Made by a program: the position numbers and the translations under genes. Below, piece by piece: positions 46,707 through 55,941 of a DNA stretch of 64,000 bases (position 1 is its first letter; every line of letters begins with the position of its first letter). The DNA comes from Cognatundibacterium jejuense (GTDB lineage Bacteria; Pseudomonadota; Gammaproteobacteria; Burkholderiales; Burkholderiaceae_D), in contig NZ_JACOFV010000005.1 of NCBI RefSeq assembly GCF_014284255.1, positions 1-64,000 on the forward strand. The letters run 5' to 3'. The notes beneath the pieces were generated by a model. That model was not told where the DNA came from. It saw only the letters and a program-made list of their open reading frames with translations, and ran no database searches.

Positions 46707-47681
46707 ATGCGTAGTCGTTCTTTGTTGGCATCCTTGCTGGTTGGTCTTCTCTTTCCTTTTTTCAGTCCTGCGGCACAAGCAAATGTGGTTGTGGTATTGA
46801 ATTCTCGTGATGCGACGGTAACGCTCCTTGATCAAACGACATACAAAGAAATCAGCACTTTCCCGGTCGGCAAAGAACCCCATCATCTGATGGCGACGCC
46901 AGACAACAAATCATTGATCATTGCCAATGCGGTTGGTGATGAGTTGGTGTTCCTCGATCCGGTCAGTGGACAAATTCAACGCCGCATCAAAGATATTGCC
47001 GATCCTTATCAAATTGGCTTCTCGCCAGATCAAAAATGGTTTGTTTCGAACTCATTGCGTTTAGATCGTGTTGATTTTTATCGCTATGACGGTAAAGATT
47101 TGAAATTAGCAAGTCGTGTACCTTTAGCCAAATTACCTAGTCACATGGCTTTCGACAAAGCGAGCACCACAGTATTTATTACCCAGCAGGGTAGCGATCA
47201 GGTGTCAGCGATTGATCTGGCGACCCAAAAAGTAAAATGGACTATCCCGGTGGGAAAATTACCGGCTGGTATTGCCATGACACCAGACGATAAATACTTA
47301 TTGGTTGGCATCATGGGCAGTAATTATGTTGAAGTCATTGATTGGCGCACCCAAAAAACCGTAAAGAAAATCACGGCTGGTGTGGGCACTCATAATTTCC
47401 GTGCAATGGGTGATAAACGGCATATCTTTGTTTCAAATCGTACTTCGAATGAAATCAATATCATCGACCAGCAAACTTTAGAAAACATCGGCAGCATTGC
47501 TGTTCCAGGTGGCCCGGATTGTATGGAGGTCAGCGCTGACGGAAAAACTTTGTGGACCACATTGCGCTGGATTAAAAAAGTCGCCGTGATCGATATTCCA
47601 TCCAGAAAGGTCATCAAGCTGATTCCTGTTGGACGATCACCGCACGGAGTGTACTTTGCCAATCGCGCACCGGACATGTAA
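46707..47681 (+). CDS. Periplasmic YVTN-type beta-propeller protein
   Basis: The ATG at 46707 (MRSRSLLASL) gives a 324-residue precursor with a signal peptide (about residues 1-21, PAAQAN). The mature protein is a seven-bladed beta-propeller built from repeated units such as FPVGKEPHHLMATPDNKSLI, IPVGKLPAGIAMTPDDKYLL and IPVGRSPHGVYFANRAPDM. Such proteins often scaffold or bind ligands; no enzyme activity can be assigned. Its 3' end overlaps the deacetylase gene that follows, suggesting coordinated translation. Confidence 0.88.
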   Translation: MRSRSLLASLLVGLLFPFFSPAAQANVVVVLNSRDATVTLLDQTTYKEISTFPVGKEPHHLMATPDNKSLIIANAVGDELVFLDPVSGQIQRRIKDIADPYQIGFSPDQKWFVSNSLRLDRVDFYRYDGKDLKLASRVPLAKLPSHMAFDKASTTVFITQQGSDQVSAIDLATQKVKWTIPVGKLPAGIAMTPDDKYLLVGIMGSNYVEVIDWRTQKTVKKITAGVGTHNFRAMGDKRHIFVSNRTSNEINIIDQQTLENIGSIAVPGGPDCMEVSADGKTLWTTLRWIKKVAVIDIPSRKVIKLIPVGRSPHGVYFANRAPDM

Positions 47682-48489
47682 AGCTATTCTGAGTATCCAG
47701 CGCCCCGCCCAGTACCTGCTGGAGTGGGTGTTGGTATCCTCGACACTACTCAATGCCAGTAGTGTCACCGCAGCGGGTAACGTTGATCCAAAAGTATGTA
47801 AAGCAACCGTCTATCTGACTTTTGATACGGGCAGTCAATCACAGGCGCAGTTGGTTGCCAATACACTGCGTCAACATCACATCAAAGCCAGTTTTTTTCT
47901 GGCGAACGAAAAAACCATCAATGGCGATTATTCGCTAGACCCGAACTGGGCTACCTATTGGAAAAGTTTAGCCAACGAAGGGCATGCGTTTGGTACGCAT
48001 ACCTTCGATCATGTCTATGCGGTCAAAGATTTAGCCGATGGCCGTATCGTCGTCAAACCACAATTTGGTGCCCAGGCGGGTAAAGAATTAATCTGGACAC
48101 CACAACAATATTGCGAAGAATTGCGTCGTGTCGATGAACGATTTCTACAATTGACGGGTCATAAGCTTGATCCACTCTGGCGCGCACCCGGCGGTAAGCT
48201 CACGCCGAATTTGCTCAAAGCCGGTGAGTCTTGCGGTTATCGCCATGTAGCTTGGGCACCCGCGGGATTTTCTGGCGATGAATTATCGAGCGAAAAATTT
48301 AGTAATCCGGTGTTGTTGAAGCGGGTGCTTGATCATTTACGCGATGGCGACATTTTTATGGCGCATCTGGGTATCTGGTCGCGTAAGCAAGCGTGGATGC
48401 CAGAAAATCTGGAACCTTTAATCACTGGTCTGGAACAAAAAGGCTATTGTTTTGCAACTTTGCGCGAGCATCCGGCCTATCGGAAATAG
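47629..48489 (+). CDS. Polysaccharide deacetylase-family (NodB) protein
   Basis: A NodB-domain protein: motif 1 YLTFDTGSQ, motif 2 FGTHTFDH (two metal-ligand His) and motif 3 LWRAPGGK. The usual second Asp of motif 1 (TFDD) is Thr here, so metal binding may be altered. The catalytic first Asp is kept. The start is uncertain: TTG at 47629 overlaps the propeller gene by 53 bp, and GTG at 47728 or TTG at 47731 would give a shorter N-terminus still containing the SSVTAAG signal-peptide end. It probably removes acetyl groups from a periplasmic glycan. It lies before a hydroxylase gene. Confidence 0.8.
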   Translation: MDDHRTECTLPIAHRTCKAILSIQRPAQYLLEWVLVSSTLLNASSVTAAGNVDPKVCKATVYLTFDTGSQSQAQLVANTLRQHHIKASFFLANEKTINGDYSLDPNWATYWKSLANEGHAFGTHTFDHVYAVKDLADGRIVVKPQFGAQAGKELIWTPQQYCEELRRVDERFLQLTGHKLDPLWRAPGGKLTPNLLKAGESCGYRHVAWAPAGFSGDELSSEKFSNPVLLKRVLDHLRDGDIFMAHLGIWSRKQAWMPENLEPLITGLEQKGYCFATLREHPAYRK

Positions 48490-48526
48490 TCGATACGCCA
48501 GGCCAAACACTAAGTTAGAAGAAGGC

Positions 48527-49495
48527 ATGAATTATTCAGAACTAATGACAACGCTGCAAGCGTGGATTTTTGAAACTATCGTACAACCCGCCATGTTTTA
48601 TCTTGGCTTGGGCGAATTTGTTGAAGATTCTTTTGAAGGCGTGGAGTGGTTTATTTTTGGCGTACTGCAATTGATCGTGCTGTTTGTCATTTTGCGGCCA
48701 TTAGAATCTCTGATACCTGTACAAAAAATTGAAAATCGCTTTGCGCGATGGAATGATTTTATCTACACCGCCTTGCATCGGCTCGGTGCTTTCTCGATAT
48801 TAATCTTTTTTGTGCTTGACCCCTTGCTGGATAAATTGACGGCGGTCTTGCATTTTGAAGGTGTCAACCCACTCAATCTGGAAAACATGTGGCCGGGTTT
48901 TTTGACTTACCCGGCGCTGTTATTTTTTGCGTATCTGGTGGTATTGGATTTCTTTGATTACTGGTATCACCGCGCCGAACACCAGTTTGATTGGTGGTGG
49001 GGTTTGCATAGCCTGCACCATAGCCAGCGCGATATGAATTTATGGAGCGATAACCGCAATCATTTACTCGACGATTTTTTACGCGATGTATATATGGGAG
49101 TGATCGCCATTGTGATAGGTGTACAACCAGGGCAATACGTGATGTTAGTGATGGCGTCGCAGATGTTGCAGAGTTTGCAGCATGCGAATATCCGAGTACA
49201 TTTTGGCAAAGTCGGTGAATACTTCTTGGTGTCGCCACGCTTCCATCGTACCCATCACGCGATCGGTATTGGTCATGAAACCAAAGGCAAGGGCACCCTT
49301 GGTGGACATAATTTTGCGGTGCTGTTTCCGATATGGGATGTAATGTTTGGTACTGCGTATTTTAGTAAAGAATTTGCATTGACCGGCATACGCGATCAAT
49401 TGCCAGCGCCGGAAGGGTGCTCTCGTGAATATGGTACTGGCTTTTGGTCGCAGCAATGGCTGGGCTTAAAGCGTATGTGCGGCCTGCAAAAATAA
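48527..49495 (+). CDS. Sterol desaturase / fatty acid hydroxylase superfamily membrane protein
   Basis: The ATG at 48527 (MNYSELMTTL) with AGAAGAAGG upstream gives 322 residues. Several membrane helices carry the di-iron histidine clusters HRAEH near residue 150, HSLHH near 163 and HRTHH near 242. The superfamily hydroxylates or desaturates lipids using oxygen. Substrates in bacteria include sterols, fatty acids and carotenoids, and nothing here decides among them. It is codirectional with the deacetylase upstream and an EI24-type gene downstream. Confidence 0.9.
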   Translation: MNYSELMTTLQAWIFETIVQPAMFYLGLGEFVEDSFEGVEWFIFGVLQLIVLFVILRPLESLIPVQKIENRFARWNDFIYTALHRLGAFSILIFFVLDPLLDKLTAVLHFEGVNPLNLENMWPGFLTYPALLFFAYLVVLDFFDYWYHRAEHQFDWWWGLHSLHHSQRDMNLWSDNRNHLLDDFLRDVYMGVIAIVIGVQPGQYVMLVMASQMLQSLQHANIRVHFGKVGEYFLVSPRFHRTHHAIGIGHETKGKGTLGGHNFAVLFPIWDVMFGTAYFSKEFALTGIRDQLPAPEGCSREYGTGFWSQQWLGLKRMCGLQK

Positions 49496-49537
49496 TGATG
49501 CAGAAGTAATGCAAAAATAAGCGAAGGATAAGCAAGC

Positions 49538-50350
49538 ATGAGTATCGTCAAAGTAAGTGTTTCCTGGGGCAGGGCGGTTGCCTCGCAATTGCATATCCGT
49601 ATGTTGCTGCTGACATTTTTGCCGTTTATCGCTGCACTATTGTTGTGGAGCGTCGCGATGTGGTTTGGCATGCAAGCGTTGATCGACTTTGTTCAAGAAT
49701 GGTTCAATGATCATCATAGTTTTCAGACCGCCGGTGATGTGTTAGCGATGTTGGGTTTGTTGACGTTTAAAGCCATGGTCGTGCCGCTGGTGGCGATGTG
49801 GTTGCTGCTCCCAGTCATGGTTTTTACAGCCTTGTTGTGCATCGGTCTGTTTGCCATGCCGGCAATTAGCAAACATGTTGGTGGCAAGTATTATCCTGAG
49901 TTGGAGCAAAAACGTGGCGGCTCGGTGTTTGGCAGTTTATGGTTCTCGCTCAGCTCGTTTTTGATTTTTGCGGTAATCTGGCTAGTAACCTTGCCGTTGA
50001 CTTTATTTCCTGTGATCAGTCTGGTGTTGCAACCTTTGTTGTGGGGTTGGCTGACTTATAGAGTGATTGTGTATGACGCTTTGGCGGCGCATGCTGACGT
50101 TGATGAGCGTAAGGCCTTGATACAGCAACACCGCTGGTCTTTGTTATTCATCGGTACTGTGGCTGGTTTATTTGGTGCGGCACCTGGTTTGTTATGGTTA
50201 GGTGGCGTTATTTCGGTCATGTTTTTACCTGTCATTGCAGGTGCGGCAATTTGGTTATATGTACTGGTATTTGTCTTTACCGGTTTGTGGTTCCAACATT
50301 ATTGTCTGGCAGCGCTGGAGCAGCAGAGGCTCAAGGCTCAGACAACATAA
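49538..50350 (+). CDS. EI24-domain membrane protein (CysZ-like)
   Basis: A 270-residue protein with about four to six membrane segments and the EI24/CysZ-type layout: an amphipathic start SIVKVSVSWGRAVASQLHI, then hydrophobic hairpins including LLTFLPFIAALLLWSVAM. Proteins of this group include the sulfate transporter CysZ, but this clade is uncharacterised. It is followed 15 bp later by the CinA-type gene, indicating an operon. Confidence 0.8.
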   Translation: MSIVKVSVSWGRAVASQLHIRMLLLTFLPFIAALLLWSVAMWFGMQALIDFVQEWFNDHHSFQTAGDVLAMLGLLTFKAMVVPLVAMWLLLPVMVFTALLCIGLFAMPAISKHVGGKYYPELEQKRGGSVFGSLWFSLSSFLIFAVIWLVTLPLTLFPVISLVLQPLLWGWLTYRVIVYDALAAHADVDERKALIQQHRWSLLFIGTVAGLFGAAPGLLWLGGVISVMFLPVIAGAAIWLYVLVFVFTGLWFQHYCLAALEQQRLKAQTT

Positions 50351-50365
50351 CAACGAGAGCAGATT

Positions 50366-51160
50366 ATGGCGATAGGCATCATTATCATAGGCGATGAAAT
50401 TCTGTCAGGCAAACGCGAAGACAAGCATTTATCGAAGTTTATTCAGATACTGACGGAACGCGGTTTGCAACTGGATTGGGCAGAATACATTGGTGACAAT
50501 CGTGAACGCATCATTGCTACTTTGCAGCGCAGCTTTGCATCAGGCGATATCGTCTTTTCTACTGGCGGCATCGGTGCAACGCCGGACGATCACACGCGCC
50601 AGTGTGCCGCACTGGCCTTGAATGTTGACATTGCTTTGCATCCGGAAGCCAAACGTCTGATACAAGAACGCATCATGGATACCGCCGCTGAAGCGGGTAA
50701 AACTGTCGACCTCAATACGCCCGATAATTTGCATCGACTCAAGATGGGTGAATTTCCGGTTGGATCAGAATTGATCCCAAATCCATTTAATAAAATTCCG
50801 GGCTTTGCGATCAAGCAGCACTATTTTGTGCCAGGTTTTCCAGTCATGGCGTGGCCGATGATGGAATGGGTGTTGGACACGCATTACTCACATCTGTTTC
50901 ACCAACAAGCACGCGCTGAGAAAGCAGTGATCGTCTATGAAGCCATAGAATCTGTGCTGACGCCAATGATGGAACAGCTGGAAGCCGAGTTCCCCTTAAT
51001 TAAAGTCTTCAGCTTACCTAGCGTTGCGACAGAAACACAACGTCGACACATTGAGTTAGGTGTCAAAGGTGACCCGCAACAGGTAGAATCTGCGTTCGCA
51101 AAAATGTGCGCAGGTCTGGATCAATTGCAATCCGAATACGTGCCGATTTCACCAAAATAA
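50366..51160 (+). CDS. CinA-type molybdopterin-binding domain protein
   Basis: A 264-residue protein consisting of the MoaB/MogA-like N-terminal domain of CinA without the C-terminal nicotinamide-nucleotide amidase domain. The signature is IIIGDEILSGKREDKHLSKF at residues 5-24 and FSTGGIGATPDDHTRQ near residue 65. Stand-alone versions are common in betaproteobacteria. The activity may be ADP-ribose pyrophosphatase or molybdopterin binding, which cannot be resolved here. It sits between EI24- and TAXI-type genes on the same strand. Confidence 0.88.
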   Translation: MAIGIIIIGDEILSGKREDKHLSKFIQILTERGLQLDWAEYIGDNRERIIATLQRSFASGDIVFSTGGIGATPDDHTRQCAALALNVDIALHPEAKRLIQERIMDTAAEAGKTVDLNTPDNLHRLKMGEFPVGSELIPNPFNKIPGFAIKQHYFVPGFPVMAWPMMEWVLDTHYSHLFHQQARAEKAVIVYEAIESVLTPMMEQLEAEFPLIKVFSLPSVATETQRRHIELGVKGDPQQVESAFAKMCAGLDQLQSEYVPISPK

Positions 51161-51186
51161 CTCTCTTGCCCTAAGCCAGATGCCAA

Positions 51187-52533
51187 ATGAAAAAAATTAA
51201 ATTCACGTTGTTTTCAATACGCGATTTGTTGCTTGCATTTGGCCCTATGATCCTGGCGCTAGTGATTATTGCTGGTGCCGCTTACTACCTCGTTGATCCG
51301 GCACCGAAGCGCGTGATTGAACTTTCTGCTGGCCCGGAAAATAGTTCTTACCAGCGTTTCGCCAAACAGTATGCTTCGGAGTTGGCCAAAAATAAAGTGA
51401 CGCTGCACATCAACCCCTCTCAGGGTTCGCAAGAGAATTTGCAAAAAATCAGCGATCCCGATTCGGATATTCAGGTCGGTTTTGTACGTAGCGGTTCTAC
51501 TGACGCGCAAATAGCTGAAGAGAAAGGCCTGGTGTCACTTGGTAGCTTGTTTTACGAGCCGATCTGGATTTTTTACCGGAGCAAAAAAGAGTTCGATACT
51601 ATCAGCCAATTTAAAGGAAAACGTATCAATCTCGGTGCCGAGGGCAATGGCATGCACCGCATGTTTTCGCAGATATTGAGCGTTAATAGCATGCAAGATG
51701 CCGACGTGCAAATTCAACGTCTGGATGATGCGGAAGCGACCAAAGCATTTTTAAACGGTAAGCTCGATGCACTGGTATTTAGCTCCGCTAGTGACTCACC
51801 GCTGGTACAGCAACTGCTGCAAACTCCCGATGTGCGTTTGTTTGATTTTGTTCAGGCCGAAGCCTATACGCGTCGTTTTCCGTTTTTATCCAGCGTCGTA
51901 TTACCGCGCGGGATTGTTGATATAGGACGGGATATTCCAGCTCGGGATTACCATCTGATTGCTCCTACTGCGACATTAGTTGCGCATGAAAGCTTGCATC
52001 CGGCATTGATGGGGTTGTTATTGCAGGCAGCGCGTAAAATTCACAGTAAAGCAGATTGGTTTAGTGATCAGGGTGAATTTCCATCGGATAAATACACAGA
52101 AATTCCTGTCGCAGCGGAAGCTGAGAAGTTTTACAAAAATGGCCCGCCAATGTTGCAACGCTATATGAGCTTCTGGATGGCGAACTTTTTTGATCGCATG
52201 TGGGTGGTGTTGATAACTGCTGGCGCTTTGTTGTTGCCGTTGTCAAAAGTGATACCGCCGCTCTACGTATGGCGTATCCGTTCACGTATTTATCGCTGGT
52301 ATGGACAATTGCGCATCGCCGAGCAATTCATCGATGAAGCAGGGGAGAATTCACCTGTACACACCTTACAAAAGCAAATGCAGCACCTTGATGAGATAGA
52401 AGAAAAAGTTAATAACACCAGCTTACCCTTGTCGTATATGGAGGAGTTGTATCACCTGCGTAGCCACATTCATTTTGTTCGCGACCGGCTTGTAGAACGT
52501 TTGCGGGCTGTTGAGACGGCGCAGCAGGTTTAA
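51187..52533 (+). CDS. TAXI-family TRAP transporter solute-binding protein with membrane anchor
   Basis: A 448-residue protein. It has an N-terminal membrane segment (about residues 12-38), a TAXI-type (TRAP-associated immunogenic protein) periplasmic binding domain with LSAGPENSSYQRFAKQYASE and GKRINLGAEGNGMHRMF, a second membrane helix near residues 338-358 and a cytoplasmic helical tail. The C-terminal extension is unusual for a simple binding protein and suggests a membrane-linked sensor or scaffold. No TRAP permease gene is nearby. It starts 26 bp after the CinA-type gene. Confidence 0.85.
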   Translation: MKKIKFTLFSIRDLLLAFGPMILALVIIAGAAYYLVDPAPKRVIELSAGPENSSYQRFAKQYASELAKNKVTLHINPSQGSQENLQKISDPDSDIQVGFVRSGSTDAQIAEEKGLVSLGSLFYEPIWIFYRSKKEFDTISQFKGKRINLGAEGNGMHRMFSQILSVNSMQDADVQIQRLDDAEATKAFLNGKLDALVFSSASDSPLVQQLLQTPDVRLFDFVQAEAYTRRFPFLSSVVLPRGIVDIGRDIPARDYHLIAPTATLVAHESLHPALMGLLLQAARKIHSKADWFSDQGEFPSDKYTEIPVAAEAEKFYKNGPPMLQRYMSFWMANFFDRMWVVLITAGALLLPLSKVIPPLYVWRIRSRIYRWYGQLRIAEQFIDEAGENSPVHTLQKQMQHLDEIEEKVNNTSLPLSYMEELYHLRSHIHFVRDRLVERLRAVETAQQV

Positions 52534-52560
52534 TCATCGATGATTAAATGCGCTTAAGCT

Positions 52561-52595
52561 CCCATTTCCCATTTCCCATTTCCCATTTCCCATTT
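52561..52595. repeat. Heptamer tandem repeat (CCCATTT)
   Basis: Five exact copies of CCCATTT (52561-52595), followed by the related CCCTTTT. It lies between convergent genes, so copy-number change would not affect a known frame. Confidence 0.92.
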
Positions 52596-52662
52596 CCCTT
52601 TTCCCGCTTGCGAGAGAGGGGGAGCCACCGTGTGGGTCGCACCCTTCCTGCAACACTACATA

Positions 52663-53757
52663 TTAATGGCCAATCTCCGCCACAAATAAATCCAACGCAC
52701 GACGTAAGGTCTGATCATCCAGATGCAATAACTGATCACCGACATACCATTCAAACATGCTGCTTTCTGGTAAGGCTGCGGCAACGGCGTTATTAAACAA
52801 CCAGATACCATGTTCCTGAGCGATACGATTACGGATAGCAATTGCCTTTTCTGCTGAAACTGGCAAGTGGACATGCAGCATATTTGCTTGTGGCTGGTAC
52901 GGGTTCGTCTGCAACTGCGGATAATTGCGTAAATGCACAAATAGCTCCTGAGTGCGTTTGAAGTAGTCTGACATTGCAGCAAGGCGCTCATCAAATTGCA
53001 TGGCAGCCGACACCACGTAAGGCGTGCGGCGGAATACATTCCCGCCTAAGCGATGGTTCCAAACCTTTGCTTTTGCCAGAAATTCTTTTTTACCCAACAG
53101 CATCGCGCCACCAAGACCTGCCATCCCTTTGTAAAAAGAGACATAGACCGTATCGAAACCCTGTGCAATTTCTTGCCAGGTTTTGCCATAGTAAGCGGCT
53201 GCTTCCCATAATCTGGCACCGTCCATGTGCAAATGAATATCCTGTTCATGGCAATGCGTTTTGATGGCTTCAAGCTCGTCCCATGCGGGCAATTGACCGC
53301 CAATTTCCCGCATCGGTAATTCAATTTGTAAAGCGGCCAATGGCTCGGCCTGGGTTTGGATATCTTTGTATGTCCAGGGGCGATGTGGTTGGCCTAGCGT
53401 GATCGATTGAAAATGTTGCAAAGTTTGAAAATTACTACGCTCATGAATCAGAATATGCGAGCTGGCGTGTAGCCCAACCAAAGGGTTACCGCGCTCCTGG
53501 CAAGCTAGCCTGAGCGCAGTGGCTTGGGTCATCGTGCCGGTAATGCAAAACAATCCGGCTTCCATGCCCAGTAAGGTGGCGACTTTTTGTTCGAAGGCTT
53601 GAACCGTTGCACCTTCCCCATACACATCGTTTTCAACCTGATGTTGTGCGCACCATGCTGCCATGTTGGCAAAACTTTCTGCCGGAGAAAGCGCTTTATG
53701 ACCCACCAGATGAGTATGACAAGAATTTTTTAATTTTGATAATTCAGCATCGGTCAA
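52663..53757 (-). CDS. Low-specificity L-threonine aldolase family protein
   Basis: A 364-residue fold type I PLP enzyme. The PLP lysine lies in VYVSFYKGMAGLGGAML near residue 200, and the preceding HLHMDGARLWEAAAYYGKT carries the Asp that binds the pyridine nitrogen. The N-terminal NDVYGEGATVQAFEQKVATL is typical of threonine aldolases, which split L-threonine or allo-threonine into glycine and acetaldehyde. Related beta-eliminating lyases look similar. It is divergent from the carboxypeptidase gene, 127 bp away. Confidence 0.88.
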   Translation of the reverse strand: MTDAELSKLKNSCHTHLVGHKALSPAESFANMAAWCAQHQVENDVYGEGATVQAFEQKVATLLGMEAGLFCITGTMTQATALRLACQERGNPLVGLHASSHILIHERSNFQTLQHFQSITLGQPHRPWTYKDIQTQAEPLAALQIELPMREIGGQLPAWDELEAIKTHCHEQDIHLHMDGARLWEAAAYYGKTWQEIAQGFDTVYVSFYKGMAGLGGAMLLGKKEFLAKAKVWNHRLGGNVFRRTPYVVSAAMQFDERLAAMSDYFKRTQELFVHLRNYPQLQTNPYQPQANMLHVHLPVSAEKAIAIRNRIAQEHGIWLFNNAVAAALPESSMFEWYVGDQLLHLDDQTLRRALDLFVAEIGH

Positions 53758-53884
53758 GATTTTCTCCTGAAAATTGGGGCTTCGATAAATTTTTTATTGC
53801 AGTATGCCACGAGACTAAATTACTACGAAATGTATCCCAGAGTGAGCTAGAATCAACGCTTTCCAGATTTCATTTCGCCAGACT

Positions 53885-55591
53885 ATGACTACCCAGCTGC
53901 CGTTTGCACCAGACTTTAAAACACCCTATGAAAGCGGAAATCGCAACCAGACCACGCATTGGGATGATTGCATCCGGTTTTATCAAGAGTTAGCGCAACA
54001 ATTCCCGCGGATTCTGCATTTCTTTGAAATCGGTCAATCAGATGCCGGGCGGCCTTTATTTGCGGGGGTGATCACTGCCGATGGTGAATTCGATCGTGCG
54101 AACTTGCAGTCGCAAGGGCGACCCGTGTTTTTCAATAACAACGGCATCCATCCTGGTGAACCTGAAGGCGTGGACGCCTGCATGGCATTCGTCAGAGATT
54201 TTTGTTTCCAGCCTGAACGTTTGGCTGCCTTGGGTAAAACGGTATTCTTGTTTATCCCTATGTACAACGTCGATGGCAGTCTGAACCGTCAGAATACCTC
54301 CCGTGTCAATCAGGATGGGCCGGAGAGCTTTGGCTTCCGCGGTAACAGCCAGCATCTGGATCTGAATCGTGATTTTATTAAGTGCGATAGCTTAAATGCC
54401 CAAGCCTTCAATCGCTTTTTCAGCGCCTGGAGCCCTGATGTCATGGTCGATACCCACACCTCCAACGGTGCAGATTATCACTACACCATGACCCTGATTC
54501 AGACGCAAACTGATAAGCTGGGCTACGGTTTAGGACCATTCCTTAAAGACACCATGTTGCCAGCCATCTATACCGAGATGGCGCAACGCGGCTGGCCGAC
54601 TTGCCCGTATGTGAATCCGATTAAAGATATTCCTGACCACGGCATTGAAGATTTCTTAGAAACACCGCGCTTCTCAACCGGTTATGCCACCCTGCATCAC
54701 ACCATTGGTTTTATGCCAGAAACGCATATGTTGAAGCCCTTTGCTGATCGTTACGAGTCCATGCGTGCGTTAGTGGAAACCGTTTTAAATTTTACCATCG
54801 CCAATGCAACGCAAATTCAGCAACTGCGCGCACAAGCGCGGGTGGCGGCAGCCAGGAACCAGAAAGTGGCAGTCCACTGGTCAGCAGACCATGGGAAAAA
54901 ATCCAGCTTCTTATTCAAAGGCTACAAAGCTGTGTATAGCCCTAGCGTCATCGGGCACTACACGCGCTTGTCGTACGACCGCAGCCAGCCATGGGAAAAA
55001 CCTATCCCTTACTTTAATCACTTCGTTGCTGATATCAATGTTGTGCAACCTAAAGCCTATCTGGTGCCACAATCCTGGCGTACCGTGATAGAACGCCTGC
55101 AATGGAATGGTGTGCAAATGCAGCGTTTGAGTGCCGATCAACTGATGCATGCCGAAACCTATCGCGTGCTTTCTGTCAGCTCGCGCCCACATGCATATGA
55201 AGGACACATGTTCCATGACGAAGTGAACCTGCAAAGCCAGCAAGAACAGGTACAGGCGCTGGCCGGCGACTATCTGATTTCAATCGATCAGCCACAGGCA
55301 CGTTACATCGTCGAAACGCTGGAACCACAAGCGCACGACAGCTTCTTCCGCTGGGGCTTTTTCAATAGCTGTCTGGAGAAAAAAGAGGCTTATTCCGATT
55401 ACGTGTTTGAAGATACCGCCGCAGAAATCCTGCGCGACGAACCCGGCACCCGTGCTGCGTTTGAAGCCTGGAAGCAAGTCAACCCTGATTTGCTAGAAGA
55501 CCAGACCACCGTGCTGGACTTTATTTTCACGCACTGCCAACGCTTTAAAGAACCTGAATGGAACCGTTATCCGGTGTTGCGTCTTTTTTAA
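53885..55591 (+). CDS. M14-family zinc carboxypeptidase
   Basis: A 568-residue protein. The zinc motif HxxE is in NNGIHPGEPEGVDACMAF near residue 90, and the second zinc His in DVMVDTHTSNGADYHYT near residue 200. No signal peptide is visible, so it may be cytoplasmic. M14 enzymes remove C-terminal residues or amidated groups from peptides. The C-terminal 200 residues are an extra domain I do not recognise. It lies 104 bp upstream of the predicted borosin precursor on the same strand, which makes a peptide-processing role possible; nothing in the sequence proves it. Confidence 0.88.
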   Translation: MTTQLPFAPDFKTPYESGNRNQTTHWDDCIRFYQELAQQFPRILHFFEIGQSDAGRPLFAGVITADGEFDRANLQSQGRPVFFNNNGIHPGEPEGVDACMAFVRDFCFQPERLAALGKTVFLFIPMYNVDGSLNRQNTSRVNQDGPESFGFRGNSQHLDLNRDFIKCDSLNAQAFNRFFSAWSPDVMVDTHTSNGADYHYTMTLIQTQTDKLGYGLGPFLKDTMLPAIYTEMAQRGWPTCPYVNPIKDIPDHGIEDFLETPRFSTGYATLHHTIGFMPETHMLKPFADRYESMRALVETVLNFTIANATQIQQLRAQARVAAARNQKVAVHWSADHGKKSSFLFKGYKAVYSPSVIGHYTRLSYDRSQPWEKPIPYFNHFVADINVVQPKAYLVPQSWRTVIERLQWNGVQMQRLSADQLMHAETYRVLSVSSRPHAYEGHMFHDEVNLQSQQEQVQALAGDYLISIDQPQARYIVETLEPQAHDSFFRWGFFNSCLEKKEAYSDYVFEDTAAEILRDEPGTRAAFEAWKQVNPDLLEDQTTVLDFIFTHCQRFKEPEWNRYPVLRLF

Positions 55592-55695
55592 TGAAAATGC
55601 GGAGAAACATTGTTCCATTTAGTTACAATTTTAGCGAAAACATAATAGAATCTTCGTTTGCATTAATCTCATCAACCTTTTTGAATAGGTAGTGT

Positions 55696-55911
55696 ATGTC
55701 AAAGCTAGTCGATTATCTGAATCACCTTGACCAAAATGCTGACGCACGTGCAGCGCATTCGAAAGACCCGCATGCTGCCATGACACATTTTGGTTTGTCG
55801 CATGAGGAACAGGCAGCAGTGAAAAGTCGTGACAAGAATCATATCGCAAAAGTAGCTGGCATTGATCCTGCTGAAGTCGGAGCAGTTGAAATTCCTGAGG
55901 CAACTCACTAA
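55696..55911 (+). CDS. Predicted split-borosin precursor peptide (SonA-like)
   Basis: A 71-residue peptide. Residues 1-56 form a helical, LigA-like segment: SKLVDYLNHLDQNADARAA, then MTHFGLSHEEQAAVKSRD. The tail IDPAEVGAVEIPEATH is short and flexible. The Shewanella oneidensis SonA precursor is about the same length (recalled from memory) and has an equivalent N-terminal borosin-binding domain followed by a C-terminal core with N-methylated residues. By position, the core here would be residues about 60-71 (GAVEIPEATH at 62-71). The matching methyltransferase is encoded at 57710. The start has only a weak upstream site (TAGGT). Modification itself is inferred. Confidence 0.72.
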   Translation: MSKLVDYLNHLDQNADARAAHSKDPHAAMTHFGLSHEEQAAVKSRDKNHIAKVAGIDPAEVGAVEIPEATH

Positions 55912-55941
55912 AAAATCGAAGTAGTTAGCCAGTACGCATTT

